This document shows positions 8,427 to 16,406 of a DNA stretch of 64,000 bases, piece by piece (the first letter of the stretch is position 1; each line of letters begins with the position of its first letter). The stretch is from Agrobacterium tumefaciens (GTDB lineage: Bacteria; Pseudomonadota; Alphaproteobacteria; Rhizobiales; Rhizobiaceae): contig NZ_WJOK01000003.1 of the NCBI RefSeq assembly GCF_009649785.1, positions 248,001 to 312,000 of the forward strand. The letters are read 5' to 3'. The notes under the pieces were generated by a model. That model was given only the letters and a program-made list of their open reading frames with translations, ran no database searches and was not told the DNA's origin. Both the position numbers and the translations under genes were made by a program.

Positions 8427-8513
8427 TCAGGCAATGATGGTGTGCCTCTTCAGTACCCCGGCTGATGGAAAGCCGGCAGAGAACCAGAAAGGCCCGCACC
8501 GTCGTTGCTTCAT
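8427..8513 (-). CDS. 28-residue leader peptide upstream of odc (candidate)
   Basis: A short open frame inside the odc leader: ATG at 8513, stop TGA at 8427. GAGG lies four bases before the ATG. The peptide begins MKQRRCGPFWFSAGFP and ends KRHTIIA, and it has tandem CGA CGG arginine codons at residues 4-5. No other gene overlaps it. By analogy with the gammaproteobacterial SpeFL arrest peptide, translation of such an ORF could sense ornithine or polyamines and set the fold of the RNA downstream. The sequence is not recognisably SpeFL. That it is translated is inference from the ribosome site and position. Confidence 0.45.
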   Translation of the reverse strand: MKQRRCGPFWFSAGFPSAGVLKRHTIIA

Positions 8514-8673
8514 ATGTCCTCGCATTTCCCGGTTGGCCGGAATAGCGACTGGAGGGGTTAGTTCCAGGTACCTTACCGAACTCCTCACCACATCGAGGAC
8601 TCGGCGGACACACATGGGCACGTGCGACTTTGGGCAGCACGGGAGATAAGAATATTCGCCGTCATAATCAAGA

Positions 8674-8703
8674 GGATTTTTTCACCATATAGCGGATTTT
8701 TTC
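8674..8703. repeat. Direct repeat GGATTTTTTC, 20-bp spacing
   Basis: GGATTTTTTC occurs at 8674-8683 and 8694-8703, in the region between the divergent odc leader and the lysR gene. The start-to-start distance is exactly two helical turns, as for tandem activator or repressor sites. No bound protein is known; the adjacent LysR product is one candidate. Confidence 0.5.
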
Positions 8704-8773
8704 GGCAACCATTTTACGGGTTGAACAGTCACGCCTCAGCGTTCAATTATATGGAACGAACCGGAGGATTCTC

Positions 8774-9667
8774 ATGGACACGCTCACCCGCATCCGCGCC
8801 TTTATCGACGTTGTCGAAGCGGAGGGTTTTTCCGCCGCTGCCCGCAAGACCGGGCGTTCCAAGGCGCTTTTGTCCAAATATGTCCGGGAACTGGAAGATG
8901 ATCTCGGTGCACTGCTTCTCAACCGCACCACCCGGCAATTCTCGCTGACGGAGGCCGGCCATACGTATTACCGCACCGCCTCTGACATTTTGAAGGAGAT
9001 CGACAACCTCGCCGATCTGGTGCGCGAGAAGAATGCCGACCTGAAGGGCAAGCTCAGAATATCCGTTCCGCGCACCTTCATCGACGCCGATGTTGGCCAG
9101 AGCCTCATCGATTTCGCCAAGGAAAATCCGGAACTGTCTCTGGAAATCGTCGCCGATGACCGATTCGTCGATCTGATCGAGGAAGGGTTCGACCTTGCGA
9201 TTCGCATAACGCGTCTGGAAGATTCAGGCCTCATCGCCCGCAAGATCTCCGATTTCCGGGTCTATGCAGTAGCAACGGCGGATTTTGTCGCCAGACACGG
9301 CCCGCTCAATGGTCCGCAGGACTTTTCCCGCGTGCCCTTCATCATCGACACCAACACCCGCTTCCACAACACCGTGCGTTATCTTGAAGCGGATGGCGGC
9401 TCGAACTCCGTTACCATCAGTGGACCGATCGAGGTGAACAGCCCGCAGGCGACACTCCGGGCCGCCCGCGCAGGGCTTGGCATCGCCATGGTGCCGGACT
9501 TTATTGCAAGACCCTTCATCCAGTCCGGCGAGCTTGTGACCCTGTTCGACGACTATATTTCCAAAGACCGCGGCATATATGCCGTCTACCCCCACCGCCG
9601 TTACCTTCCCGCCAAAGTGCGCAGCTTCGTGGATTATCTCTCGGCGTGGTTCAGGAAAAATGGATGA
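8774..9667 (+). CDS. LysR family transcriptional regulator
   Basis: A 297-residue LysR-type regulator. The N-terminal helix-turn-helix is at residues 1-60 (RIRAFIDVVEAEGFSAAARKTGRSKALLSKYVRELEDDLG), followed by the linker helix and a periplasmic-binding-like effector domain (KLRISVPRTF, then DLAIRITRLEDSGLIARKI and the C-terminal GLGIAMVPDFI). ATG follows GGAGGA. It resembles the AaeR/DsdC-like subgroup that often controls neighbouring oxidoreductases or exporters, but no obvious target lies beside it; it is divergent from odc and convergent with the sugar importer. The effector is unknown. Confidence 0.88.
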   Translation: MDTLTRIRAFIDVVEAEGFSAAARKTGRSKALLSKYVRELEDDLGALLLNRTTRQFSLTEAGHTYYRTASDILKEIDNLADLVREKNADLKGKLRISVPRTFIDADVGQSLIDFAKENPELSLEIVADDRFVDLIEEGFDLAIRITRLEDSGLIARKISDFRVYAVATADFVARHGPLNGPQDFSRVPFIIDTNTRFHNTVRYLEADGGSNSVTISGPIEVNSPQATLRAARAGLGIAMVPDFIARPFIQSGELVTLFDDYISKDRGIYAVYPHRRYLPAKVRSFVDYLSAWFRKNG

Positions 9668-9791
9668 AGAGCGGGGGAGCGGTATAGTTTCCGCCGACCT
9701 TCCCCTCGTCATGCCGTATTTAATCCGGCGTCGAGCCGCGGCGCGCCCGCGCCATGAATGCCTCTATCACGATCAACGACCTGATCGCGCT

Positions 9792-9856
9792 GCACCCCGA
9801 ATCTGGTCCGGGGTGCAGGAGTGCGGATGCAACGCCTGCCTTTCAGCGGGCGTTGC
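9792..9856. terminator. Two hairpins between lysR and the sugar importer operon
   Basis: GCACCCCG (9792-9799)/CGGGGTGC (9809-9816) and GCAACGCC (9829-9836)/GGCGTTGC (9849-9856) are two 8-bp perfect stems in the convergent gap. They probably end both transcripts. Neither is followed by a long T-run. Confidence 0.5.
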
Positions 9857-9874
9857 TTAGCCGGAAACCGCTTA

Positions 9875-10828
9875 TCAGAACGGCGAATCCGGGAAGTAGA
9901 ACTGCTTGGCATTGTCCTTGGTGATGAGCGTAGCGTCGAGAATATACTCGCCAGCAACCGGCACCTGATCGTAAAAATGACCAGCCGTAAGCTGCATGGC
10001 GGTCGCCACCATCGCCGGCGGATAGAGCACGTCGACCGGAATTAGCTTGTCGCCGTCCATTACGCGCTTGATCATGTCCTTGGAACCGGCGCCAGCAACG
10101 ATATACTTGATATCGGTGCGTTTCGCTTGCTGGATTGCCTCCAGCACGCCAACCGCCATGTCGTCGTCCTGACACCAGACCACGTCGATCTTCTTGTATT
10201 TGGTCAGGTAGTCCTGCATCACGCGGAAGGCGTCGTCGCGGTTCCAGTTGCCGTACTGGCGGTCGAGAACCTTGACGCTGGAGCCGGCAATTCCCTTGTC
10301 GAAACCATCCTGGCGCTGCTGGTCGATCGGGATCGGCAGACCGCGAATGACCACCACTTCCGCATCAGGCGTGGTTTTCTTGATGTATTCGCCTGCCACT
10401 TGTCCGAGTGCCGGATTGTTACCCGCAACGTAGAGATCGCGGATCGAATTGTCGTTGACGCTCGGCGCGCGGTCGACGAGCGCGACAAAGGTGCCCTTGT
10501 CCTTGATCTCCTTGATGGCGTTGACGAGCGGATCGGGATCAGACGGCAGCACGACCAGTGCGTCCAGCCCCTGCACGGCAAGATCCTGAAGCGCGTTTGC
10601 CTGGTTGGCGGCATCCGGCGAGGTCTTGACGATGACGTTCAGACCCGGATGCTCCTTCATCAGAAGCTTTGCCACCCGTTCGGCATGGTAAACGACGCCC
10701 GCCGTCCAGCCGTGGTCGGCCGCCGGAATGGATACCCCGATCGTTACCTTCTTCTCCTGCGCATGGGCAGAACCCGCAAGAACGGCAGCCAGCGCGACAA
10801 ATGCCACGCCGATGAATTTTCTACGCAT
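9875..10828 (-). CDS. Ribose-type sugar ABC substrate-binding protein
   Basis: A 317-residue periplasmic binding protein of the RbsB/Peripla_BP_4 type. The signal peptide covers residues 1-24 (MRRKFIG, hydrophobic core, AHAQ). The mature part begins KKVTIGVSIPAADHGWTAGVVYHAE and has the hinge-region phrases QGLDALVVLPSDPD and VVWCQDDDMAVGVLEAI typical of the family. GGAGGA precedes the ATG. It is the last gene of the ATPase-permease-binding-protein operon read from 13494 downward. The sugar is unknown; family members bind ribose, allose, xylose, erythritol or other polyols. Confidence 0.87.
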   Translation of the reverse strand: MRRKFIGVAFVALAAVLAGSAHAQEKKVTIGVSIPAADHGWTAGVVYHAERVAKLLMKEHPGLNVIVKTSPDAANQANALQDLAVQGLDALVVLPSDPDPLVNAIKEIKDKGTFVALVDRAPSVNDNSIRDLYVAGNNPALGQVAGEYIKKTTPDAEVVVIRGLPIPIDQQRQDGFDKGIAGSSVKVLDRQYGNWNRDDAFRVMQDYLTKYKKIDVVWCQDDDMAVGVLEAIQQAKRTDIKYIVAGAGSKDMIKRVMDGDKLIPVDVLYPPAMVATAMQLTAGHFYDQVPVAGEYILDATLITKDNAKQFYFPDSPF

Positions 10829-10917
10829 AGTCTCTTCCTCCCAAGACCGGGGCGTTCCTCCTGTTTAAACCGCGCATGCCCCAGATTGCGCGGCCAGATG
10901 TCTCATCGATCGTCCGG

Positions 10918-11919
10918 CTATCTGCGGCTGAGCGAACGCTGCACCAGCATGGCGATAATGATGATCGCGCCCTGAATGGCACCGATCAGATATTCGCTGA
11001 CGAAGTTCGACAGGATCATGATGTTGCCCACGATTTCCAGAATGAAGGCGCCGCAAATCGTACCCCAGATGCGGCCCACACCACCCCGTAGCGCCGTGCC
11101 GCCGACGACGACGGCGGTGATTGCCTGCAACTCCCACAACATGCCTGTAGTGGCCGAAGTGGAGGCAAGACGCGGCACGTAAAGCAGGACGGCAACGGCG
11201 ACGCAAAGCCCCTGAACCACATAGGCAATCGTGCGGACGCGAACGACCGAGATACCGGAGTAACGCGCCACATCCTCGCTGGAACCTACCGCCGTCAAAT
11301 GCCTACCGTAACGAGTACGGTAAAGCACGAAAGCGGCGATGGCGGCAGTGACGAAGATGACGATGACCGGCACCGGCACACCGATCACATTGCCGAAATA
11401 GACCGGGCGATAAAGCGTCTGGATTTCCGGGTTGCGCAGCGTGATCGCGCCACCCTGCGACAGCCAGGTGGTCAGCCCACGATAAATGCCCATGGTGCCA
11501 AGCGTGGCGATGAAGGGCTCGATGCGGCCGATGGTGGTGATGAGGCCGTTTGCAAGCCCGCAAGCGGCGCCGATGGCGATGGCCAGCGCCATGGCGGCCA
11601 GTAGCATCACCAGCGGATTGGCAATAACGCCACTGTTCATGAACAGGATCATCAGGCTGGCAACGAAAGCCACCATCGCGCCGACGGAGAGATCAAGTCC
11701 GCCGGATGTGATGACATATGTGGCGCCGAGCGCAATGATGGCGATGAAGGCGCTGCGGGTAACCACGTTCAGCAGATTGTCGATACCGATGAAATTCGGA
11801 TTGGCGACGGTGCCGAGAACCAGCAGCAAAGCCAGCGCCACAAAGGGCGCAACGGCGCGCAGGTCCCAGTCTTTCGAGGTCTTCGGCGTTTTGCCGTTAT
11901 CAAGTGCGGCCTCAGTCAT
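10918..11919 (-). CDS. Sugar ABC importer permease (RbsC-like)
   Basis: A 333-residue inner-membrane permease of the BPD_transp_2 family with about 8-10 hydrophobic segments. Diagnostic stretches are ATYVITSGGLDLSVGAMVAF (the ligand-channel loop conserved in RbsC/XylH), GLANGLITTIGRIEPFIATLGTMGIYRGL, and VVGGTALRGGVGRIWGTICGAFILE near the C-terminus. The frame reaches 11964, but the ATG at 11919 with GAGGGGAAAT in front is the better start. It lies 51 bases downstream of the ATPase gene and 89 bases upstream of the binding-protein gene, all in one operon. Confidence 0.88.
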   Translation of the reverse strand: MTEAALDNGKTPKTSKDWDLRAVAPFVALALLLVLGTVANPNFIGIDNLLNVVTRSAFIAIIALGATYVITSGGLDLSVGAMVAFVASLMILFMNSGVIANPLVMLLAAMALAIAIGAACGLANGLITTIGRIEPFIATLGTMGIYRGLTTWLSQGGAITLRNPEIQTLYRPVYFGNVIGVPVPVIVIFVTAAIAAFVLYRTRYGRHLTAVGSSEDVARYSGISVVRVRTIAYVVQGLCVAVAVLLYVPRLASTSATTGMLWELQAITAVVVGGTALRGGVGRIWGTICGAFILEIVGNIMILSNFVSEYLIGAIQGAIIIIAMLVQRSLSRR

Positions 11920-11970
11920 ATTTCCCCTCAATTGTCTTTTCTTCAGGCCAATCTGCCGGGACATCAGCCC

Positions 11971-13494
11971 TCAGGCGAATTCCTGCGTGTGCACGCCAGT
12001 CGCGAGTGCCACGATATCGTTTTCGGTCATGCGTTCCCCCGTCACCTCGCCGACGATCCTGCCGGAGCGCATTACAAGGACGCGGTCGCAGATGCCGATC
12101 AGTTCCGGCATCTCCGAGGACACGACGATGATCGACCTGCCCTCGTCTGCAAGCTTTGCTATGAAACGGTAGATCTGTTCCTTGGTGCCGATATCGATGC
12201 CGCGTGTTGGCTCGTCGATGATGACGATCGATGGATCGAGCAGCATCATCTTGGCGAGCAGCAGCTTTTGCTGGTTACCGCCGGACAGCTGGCCCGCGAG
12301 CAAGTCCTTACTTCCCGTGCGAATATCGAAATCACGCACCGCATCATCGAGCGCTGCCTTCTCTCGACGGATATCGATCTGGAACAGGCGGCTGAATTTC
12401 CTCAGCGAGGCGAGTGTGAGATTGACCCGCAAGTCCTTCGTCAGCAGCAATCCCTTGCCCTTCCGATCCTCGCTCAGATAAACGATACCGGCCTTCAGAC
12501 TGTCTTCCGCCTTTGCAAAATGCACAGGCTTTCCGAGATGGCGGATCGTCCCCCGCCCTGGACGCAGGCCAAGCACGCCCTCCATAAGCTCCGTTCTGCC
12601 CGCGCCGACGAGACCAGCAAAACCGAGGATTTCGCCCTTTCGCAGGCTGAAACCGGCATCCTGCGCATAGCCGGGAACGGTGAAATGCTCCACCTGTAAG
12701 ACAGGCTCGTGCTCGCCGCCGGCGTTCCTGTCCGGATAGAGCTTGGCGACATCGCGTCCCACCATCAACCGCGCCATATCGGCGGGCTCAAGCGCCGATA
12801 TTGGGTGGGAGCCGACCAACCTGCCATCGCGCAGAACGGTCACACGGTCGGCAATCTCCTTCACCTCCGGCAGGCGGTGCGAAATATAGAGCACGGCCAC
12901 GCCCTTTGCCCTTATGTCCCTGATAACGTTCAACAGCGCATCGGTTTCAATGGGCGTGAGGCTTGCGGTCGGCTCGTCGAAAATGACGACGCGATGCGGC
13001 ACGAGCAGAACGCGGGCTATCTGCACCAGCTGGCGCTGGGCAATCGACAGGCTGCCGACGACGGCATCGGGATCGATCGTACCGCCGAGATCGGCGATAG
13101 CCCTCAGGGCGCCGGCACGCATGGCGCGGTCGTCCATCATCGGGCCTTTGCACAATTCGCGGCCCAGATAGATGTTCTGAGCCACCGTCAGATCCGGGGC
13201 CAGCAATATTTCCTGATGCACGAGAACGATGCCGCGATGTTCGGCGTCGACAGGTCCGCTCAACGTAACTGCCTCGCCATCGATCCTGATTTCCCCACTC
13301 GAAGGCTTCTCATTGCCCGCAAGCAGTTTCATCAACGTCGATTTGCCAGCCCCGTTCTCGCCAATGATGGCGTGAACTTCACCGGCGCGCACGGCAATCT
13401 CTATATCCTTCAGAACCTGGACGGGACCGAAAGACTTGGACAACCCGACAGTCCGTATAAGGACCTGATCTGGAGATTCCTCAGCAAAAGCCAT
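11971..13494 (-). CDS. Sugar ABC importer ATPase (RbsA-like, duplicated)
   Basis: A 507-residue ATPase with two tandem nucleotide-binding halves. The N half has intact Walker A GENGAGKST (about residues 44-52), LSIAQRQLVQIARVL as signature and VIFDEPTASL. The C half has the degenerate Walker A GLVGAGRTEL and intact LSGGNQQKLLLAKML and IIDEPTRGIDIG. This asymmetry is normal for the RbsA/MglA family. It is the first gene of the operon; its ATG at 13494 has only a weak GGTGA upstream, and a 6-bp inverted repeat sits just before it. No local regulator is adjacent. Confidence 0.88.
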   Translation of the reverse strand: MAFAEESPDQVLIRTVGLSKSFGPVQVLKDIEIAVRAGEVHAIIGENGAGKSTLMKLLAGNEKPSSGEIRIDGEAVTLSGPVDAEHRGIVLVHQEILLAPDLTVAQNIYLGRELCKGPMMDDRAMRAGALRAIADLGGTIDPDAVVGSLSIAQRQLVQIARVLLVPHRVVIFDEPTASLTPIETDALLNVIRDIRAKGVAVLYISHRLPEVKEIADRVTVLRDGRLVGSHPISALEPADMARLMVGRDVAKLYPDRNAGGEHEPVLQVEHFTVPGYAQDAGFSLRKGEILGFAGLVGAGRTELMEGVLGLRPGRGTIRHLGKPVHFAKAEDSLKAGIVYLSEDRKGKGLLLTKDLRVNLTLASLRKFSRLFQIDIRREKAALDDAVRDFDIRTGSKDLLAGQLSGGNQQKLLLAKMMLLDPSIVIIDEPTRGIDIGTKEQIYRFIAKLADEGRSIIVVSSEMPELIGICDRVLVMRSGRIVGEVTGERMTENDIVALATGVHTQEFA

Positions 13495-13501
13495 GTGTCG
13501 T

Positions 13502-13588
13502 CACCGGTACCCGGTGCGAATGAACGGATCTTGCCCCTCGATTTTACTTGAAATCATCATGCACGAACTCCTCCCAAAGCTCTTGGGA
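13502..13588. promoter_or_regulatory. Inverted repeats upstream of the sugar importer operon
   Basis: CACCGG-TAC-CCGGTG (13502-13516) starts seven bases upstream of the ATPase ATG. TCCCAA-AGCTC-TTGGGA (13572-13588) lies about 80 bases upstream. Further out, CTGGTC (13630-13635) and GACCAG (13657-13662) form another spaced inverted repeat. Any may be an operator; none matches a site I can name. Confidence 0.4.
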
Positions 13589-13757
13589 AGAAGCTAACGT
13601 CCGTTTTGAGGTACGTAAAGCAAATTTCGCTGGTCTTTTAGAATACACTCAAATTTGACCAGGACGATGGCGCCAAAAGGCTAAAAAACAGGCGGCCATG
13701 GTCCCGCAGAGCGTTGGAAATCCTCAGTGAGGCAAGGCACCCACGAGATGCCTGTGG

Positions 13758-15263
13758 CTAGAGAAGGCGCTTCAGTGAGCTGGCTTCCGGTTGCGGGGAG
13801 GCCTTCGTTGTATCGCTGTTGTCGGCAGACCTGTTGCGCATCGCGGCGTAATAGGCGTTTTTCTGCTCGTACATATGCATGTCGGCACGGCGCACCAGCG
13901 ATTCCATCGTCTCGCCGGCTTCGCTGGTTGCCACGCCCAGCGAAAGACTAAGCGGCGCATTGGAGTAGAACTGGTTGTTGATCTTCAGCAGTTCGTAAAT
14001 GGTATCCACCATCGCCGCGGCGATCTGTTTGTCTGCGCCGGGCAAAAGGATGGCGAATTCATCACCGCCAATGCGCGCAGCATGGTTCGGCGCGGTAACG
14101 ACACCGTTCAGGACTTCGCCAAGGCGCCGCAACAGCGCGTCGCCTGCGTCGTGCCCTAGCTTATCATTGGCGTCCTTGAGGCCATTGAGATCGATGACGA
14201 TGGCCGAAACGGGCCGGATCGTGCTGCGTTCCAGCCTGTTCATTTCGTCCGAATAGAAGGCGCGATTGTGCAGCTTGGTCAGCACATCGTGCTTGCCGAG
14301 ATATTCGAGATAGGCTTCCGCCTTTTTCCGCGCCGTAATATCAGTCAGCGCCACCTGCACCAGTGACCAGTCGCGTTCGTGGCCCGGAAAAACGGAGAAA
14401 TGCAGCAGCACGTGCCGCTCTGAACCATCCAGCGCGTAGTTCACCACTTCGCGATGATGGTTAAGATTGCCGTTCCACAGCTCCATCAGCTGTTCGCGGA
14501 AGGGCTTTTCCATTTCACCACGGAAAATATCGCCAAGCTGCTGCAACAGAACCTGACGGTCCGGTGCACAAAACAGGTCCAGTGTTGCCCGGTTGACGTC
14601 GATCACGCGGATTTCACTCATGCATTGGCGCACGAATTCGGGATGCACATCCATGAACACCCGGAAGTCGATGATGCCGCGTTCCCTGACCTCCTCGATC
14701 AGACGCCGAACCCGGCTGAAATCCTCCACCCAGAGGGAAACGGGCGAATGTTGGAACATGCCTTCAGCATAACGGCGGTTGAAAAGCTCCTTGCGGCGAG
14801 CCTCCTCACGTTCCGTCACATCCTCTGTGGTCAGCAGCAACCGCCCGAGTGTCTGTTCGTAGCCGGGTATGACCGCACCGCGCAGCTGGATATCCAGCCG
14901 CTTTCCGCCAATCGAGTAATTGACGGCGTTGCTGATGAATTCGGTTTTTCCAGCCCAAAGCTCGGAAAGCTCGTTCACATGGCTTTCAAGCATGTCATCG
15001 CGGAAAATCCGGTGCAGATTATCGATCAGATGCGCCTTGTCCCGCGCTTCGAACAGTTCAAGTGTCTTGGCATTAACCTGCACAACGCGGATTTTCTGCG
15101 AGCACGCCGCCACCCGCGACAGATCTTCCAGCAAAAACGCCCGGATGTCCTCGACGCCCTGCGCCCGCCAGATATCGAACTGGCTTTTCACCTCGCTGAA
15201 ATCCTCGATCCACATCGCCACAGGGGCAAGATTGAAGATATTGGTATCGATCGTTTCAATCAT
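13758..15263 (-). CDS. Diguanylate cyclase with duplicated PAS-like sensor
   Basis: A 501-residue cytoplasmic protein with no signal peptide or membrane segment. Two homologous sensor modules stand in tandem: one around residues 13-115 (PVAMWIEDFSEV, then IRVVQVNAKTLELFEA) and one around 173-275 (PVSLWVEDFSRV, then IRVIDVNRATLDLFCA), each followed by a PAS-like strand set. A C-terminal GGDEF domain follows, with RIGGDEF at 397-403. The signature is intact and I see no RxxD inhibitory site at the usual place, so it should make c-di-GMP without that product inhibition. Upstream in-frame codons lack a ribosome site; the ATG at 15263 is a best guess. It is monocistronic. Confidence 0.85.
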   Translation of the reverse strand: MIETIDTNIFNLAPVAMWIEDFSEVKSQFDIWRAQGVEDIRAFLLEDLSRVAACSQKIRVVQVNAKTLELFEARDKAHLIDNLHRIFRDDMLESHVNELSELWAGKTEFISNAVNYSIGGKRLDIQLRGAVIPGYEQTLGRLLLTTEDVTEREEARRKELFNRRYAEGMFQHSPVSLWVEDFSRVRRLIEEVRERGIIDFRVFMDVHPEFVRQCMSEIRVIDVNRATLDLFCAPDRQVLLQQLGDIFRGEMEKPFREQLMELWNGNLNHHREVVNYALDGSERHVLLHFSVFPGHERDWSLVQVALTDITARKKAEAYLEYLGKHDVLTKLHNRAFYSDEMNRLERSTIRPVSAIVIDLNGLKDANDKLGHDAGDALLRRLGEVLNGVVTAPNHAARIGGDEFAILLPGADKQIAAAMVDTIYELLKINNQFYSNAPLSLSLGVATSEAGETMESLVRRADMHMYEQKNAYYAAMRNRSADNSDTTKASPQPEASSLKRLL

Positions 15264-15438
15264 ACGGGCAGTCTTCTTCAGGATAAATAAGGGCGGATGC
15301 CGAATGCCGAAATCGTGCGAGACAGCGATGACTGACCGCATATCTGGATTTATTAGGGATATTCGATCCAACGCAAGCCTTTATCGCGCAAGCCAACGGA
15401 TTGCGCGATAAATCTCGGTTTCGCCAAGATTCCGCCCG

Positions 15439-16263
15439 TTACCAGAGCTTCACGTGGCGGTTCACATCCTTGTAGAGCAGGTAGCGGAAACGGCCCGGCC
15501 CGCCTGCATAGCAAGCCTGCGGGCAAAAAGCGCGCAGCCACATGAAATCACCCGCCTGCACTTCCACCCAATCCTCGTTCAGCCGGTAAACCGCCTTTCC
15601 TTCCAGCACGTAAAGACCGTGCTCCATGACATGGGTTTCCATGAAAGGAATGGTAGCGCCCGGCTCCAGGCTGACGATGTTGAGGTGCATGTCGTAACGC
15701 ACGTCGTCGGGATCGATAAACCGGGTAGTCGCCCATTTGCCGTCCGTATCGGGCATCGCCGACAGAGCGTGTTCATCTTCATGCGTGAAGATCGCCGGCG
15801 GCGGCTCCAGCCCGTCCACCGCCTGAAACGCCTTGCGGACCCAGTGGAACTTGACCGGTGCCGTGCCGGAATTGCGCAGCTGCCAGCGCGAGCCGGCGGG
15901 CAGGAAGGCGAAGGAGCCGGTCCGCAATGCATGCTGCACGCCCTCAAACTCCACGGTCATTTCACCATCAACGACAAAGATCGCCGCTTGCGCCCTTGCG
16001 TCCGGCTCCGGCCGCTCACTGCCGCCGCCAGGCTGCACTTCAACGATATATTGCGCAAAAGTCTCGGAAAAACCGGTCATCGGTCGGGCGATGATCCAGG
16101 CCCGGGTCCCTGTCCAGTGCGGGAGCACGCTCGTCACGATATCGGACATGACGGTTTTGGGGATGACCGCATAGGCAGTCTTGAAAACAGCCTTGCTAGA
16201 CAGCAGTTCCGTCTGACCCGGCAGACCGCCCATATCCGAATAATATTTCTTCATTTCAGCCAT
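15439..16263 (-). CDS. allE: (S)-ureidoglycine aminohydrolase-like bicupin
   Basis: A roughly 275-residue protein of two cupin domains, matching AllE/YlbA (UGHY), the manganese enzyme that releases ammonia from (S)-ureidoglycine to give (S)-ureidoglycolate in allantoin breakdown. Landmarks are HWTGTRAWIIARPMTGF, FAQYIVEVQPGGGSERPEPD in the first cupin, and METHVMEHGLYVLEGKAVYRLNEDWVEV in the second, with the His/Glu metal ligands (ETHVMEHG) visible. Several in-frame starts exist (TTG 16275, ATG 16263, ATG 16254); the last has the best-spaced GGA. No allantoinase or allantoate amidohydrolase is beside it. An Ldh_2 family enzyme, the family of ureidoglycolate dehydrogenase, lies 3.5 kb away. 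Confidence 0.78.
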   Translation of the reverse strand: MAEMKKYYSDMGGLPGQTELLSSKAVFKTAYAVIPKTVMSDIVTSVLPHWTGTRAWIIARPMTGFSETFAQYIVEVQPGGGSERPEPDARAQAAIFVVDGEMTVEFEGVQHALRTGSFAFLPAGSRWQLRNSGTAPVKFHWVRKAFQAVDGLEPPPAIFTHEDEHALSAMPDTDGKWATTRFIDPDDVRYDMHLNIVSLEPGATIPFMETHVMEHGLYVLEGKAVYRLNEDWVEVQAGDFMWLRAFCPQACYAGGPGRFRYLLYKDVNRHVKLW

Positions 16264-16406
16264 TCCATTCTGCAACGCATTTCGCGCGAATTCTTAGGCC
16301 TGTAGCGACGTTTAATCAAATAATTATTGGCGTGCACAGGGCTTGCCGCCCGCATGGTAAAATGCGGGCGGCCTATTTCGCGCGGACATGCGAAACGAGG
16401 TTGGGC

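Larger units (their letters stand above)
8237..8640 (-). promoter_or_regulatory. Long structured odc leader (speF-type RNA candidate)
   Basis: About 400 bases between odc and its probable promoter hold no conventional gene but show RNA-like organisation. They contain an upstream ORF of 28 codons (8513-8427), a CCGGC-loop-GCCGG stem inside it, and a 7-bp hairpin (8276-8260) next to a TTTTA run just before the odc ribosome site. ACCGGCT (transcript sense, 8315-8309) can pair with AGCCGGT (8261-8255), which would compete with that hairpin. Established knowledge: alphaproteobacterial odc genes are preceded by the conserved speF RNA element (Rfam). Position and size match; I could not run a covariance search. 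Confidence 0.65.

Noticed and set aside
8248-8640. 130-codon open frame across the odc leader
   Set aside because: No ribosome site and no family resemblance; the shorter 28-codon ORF in another frame has a better initiation context.
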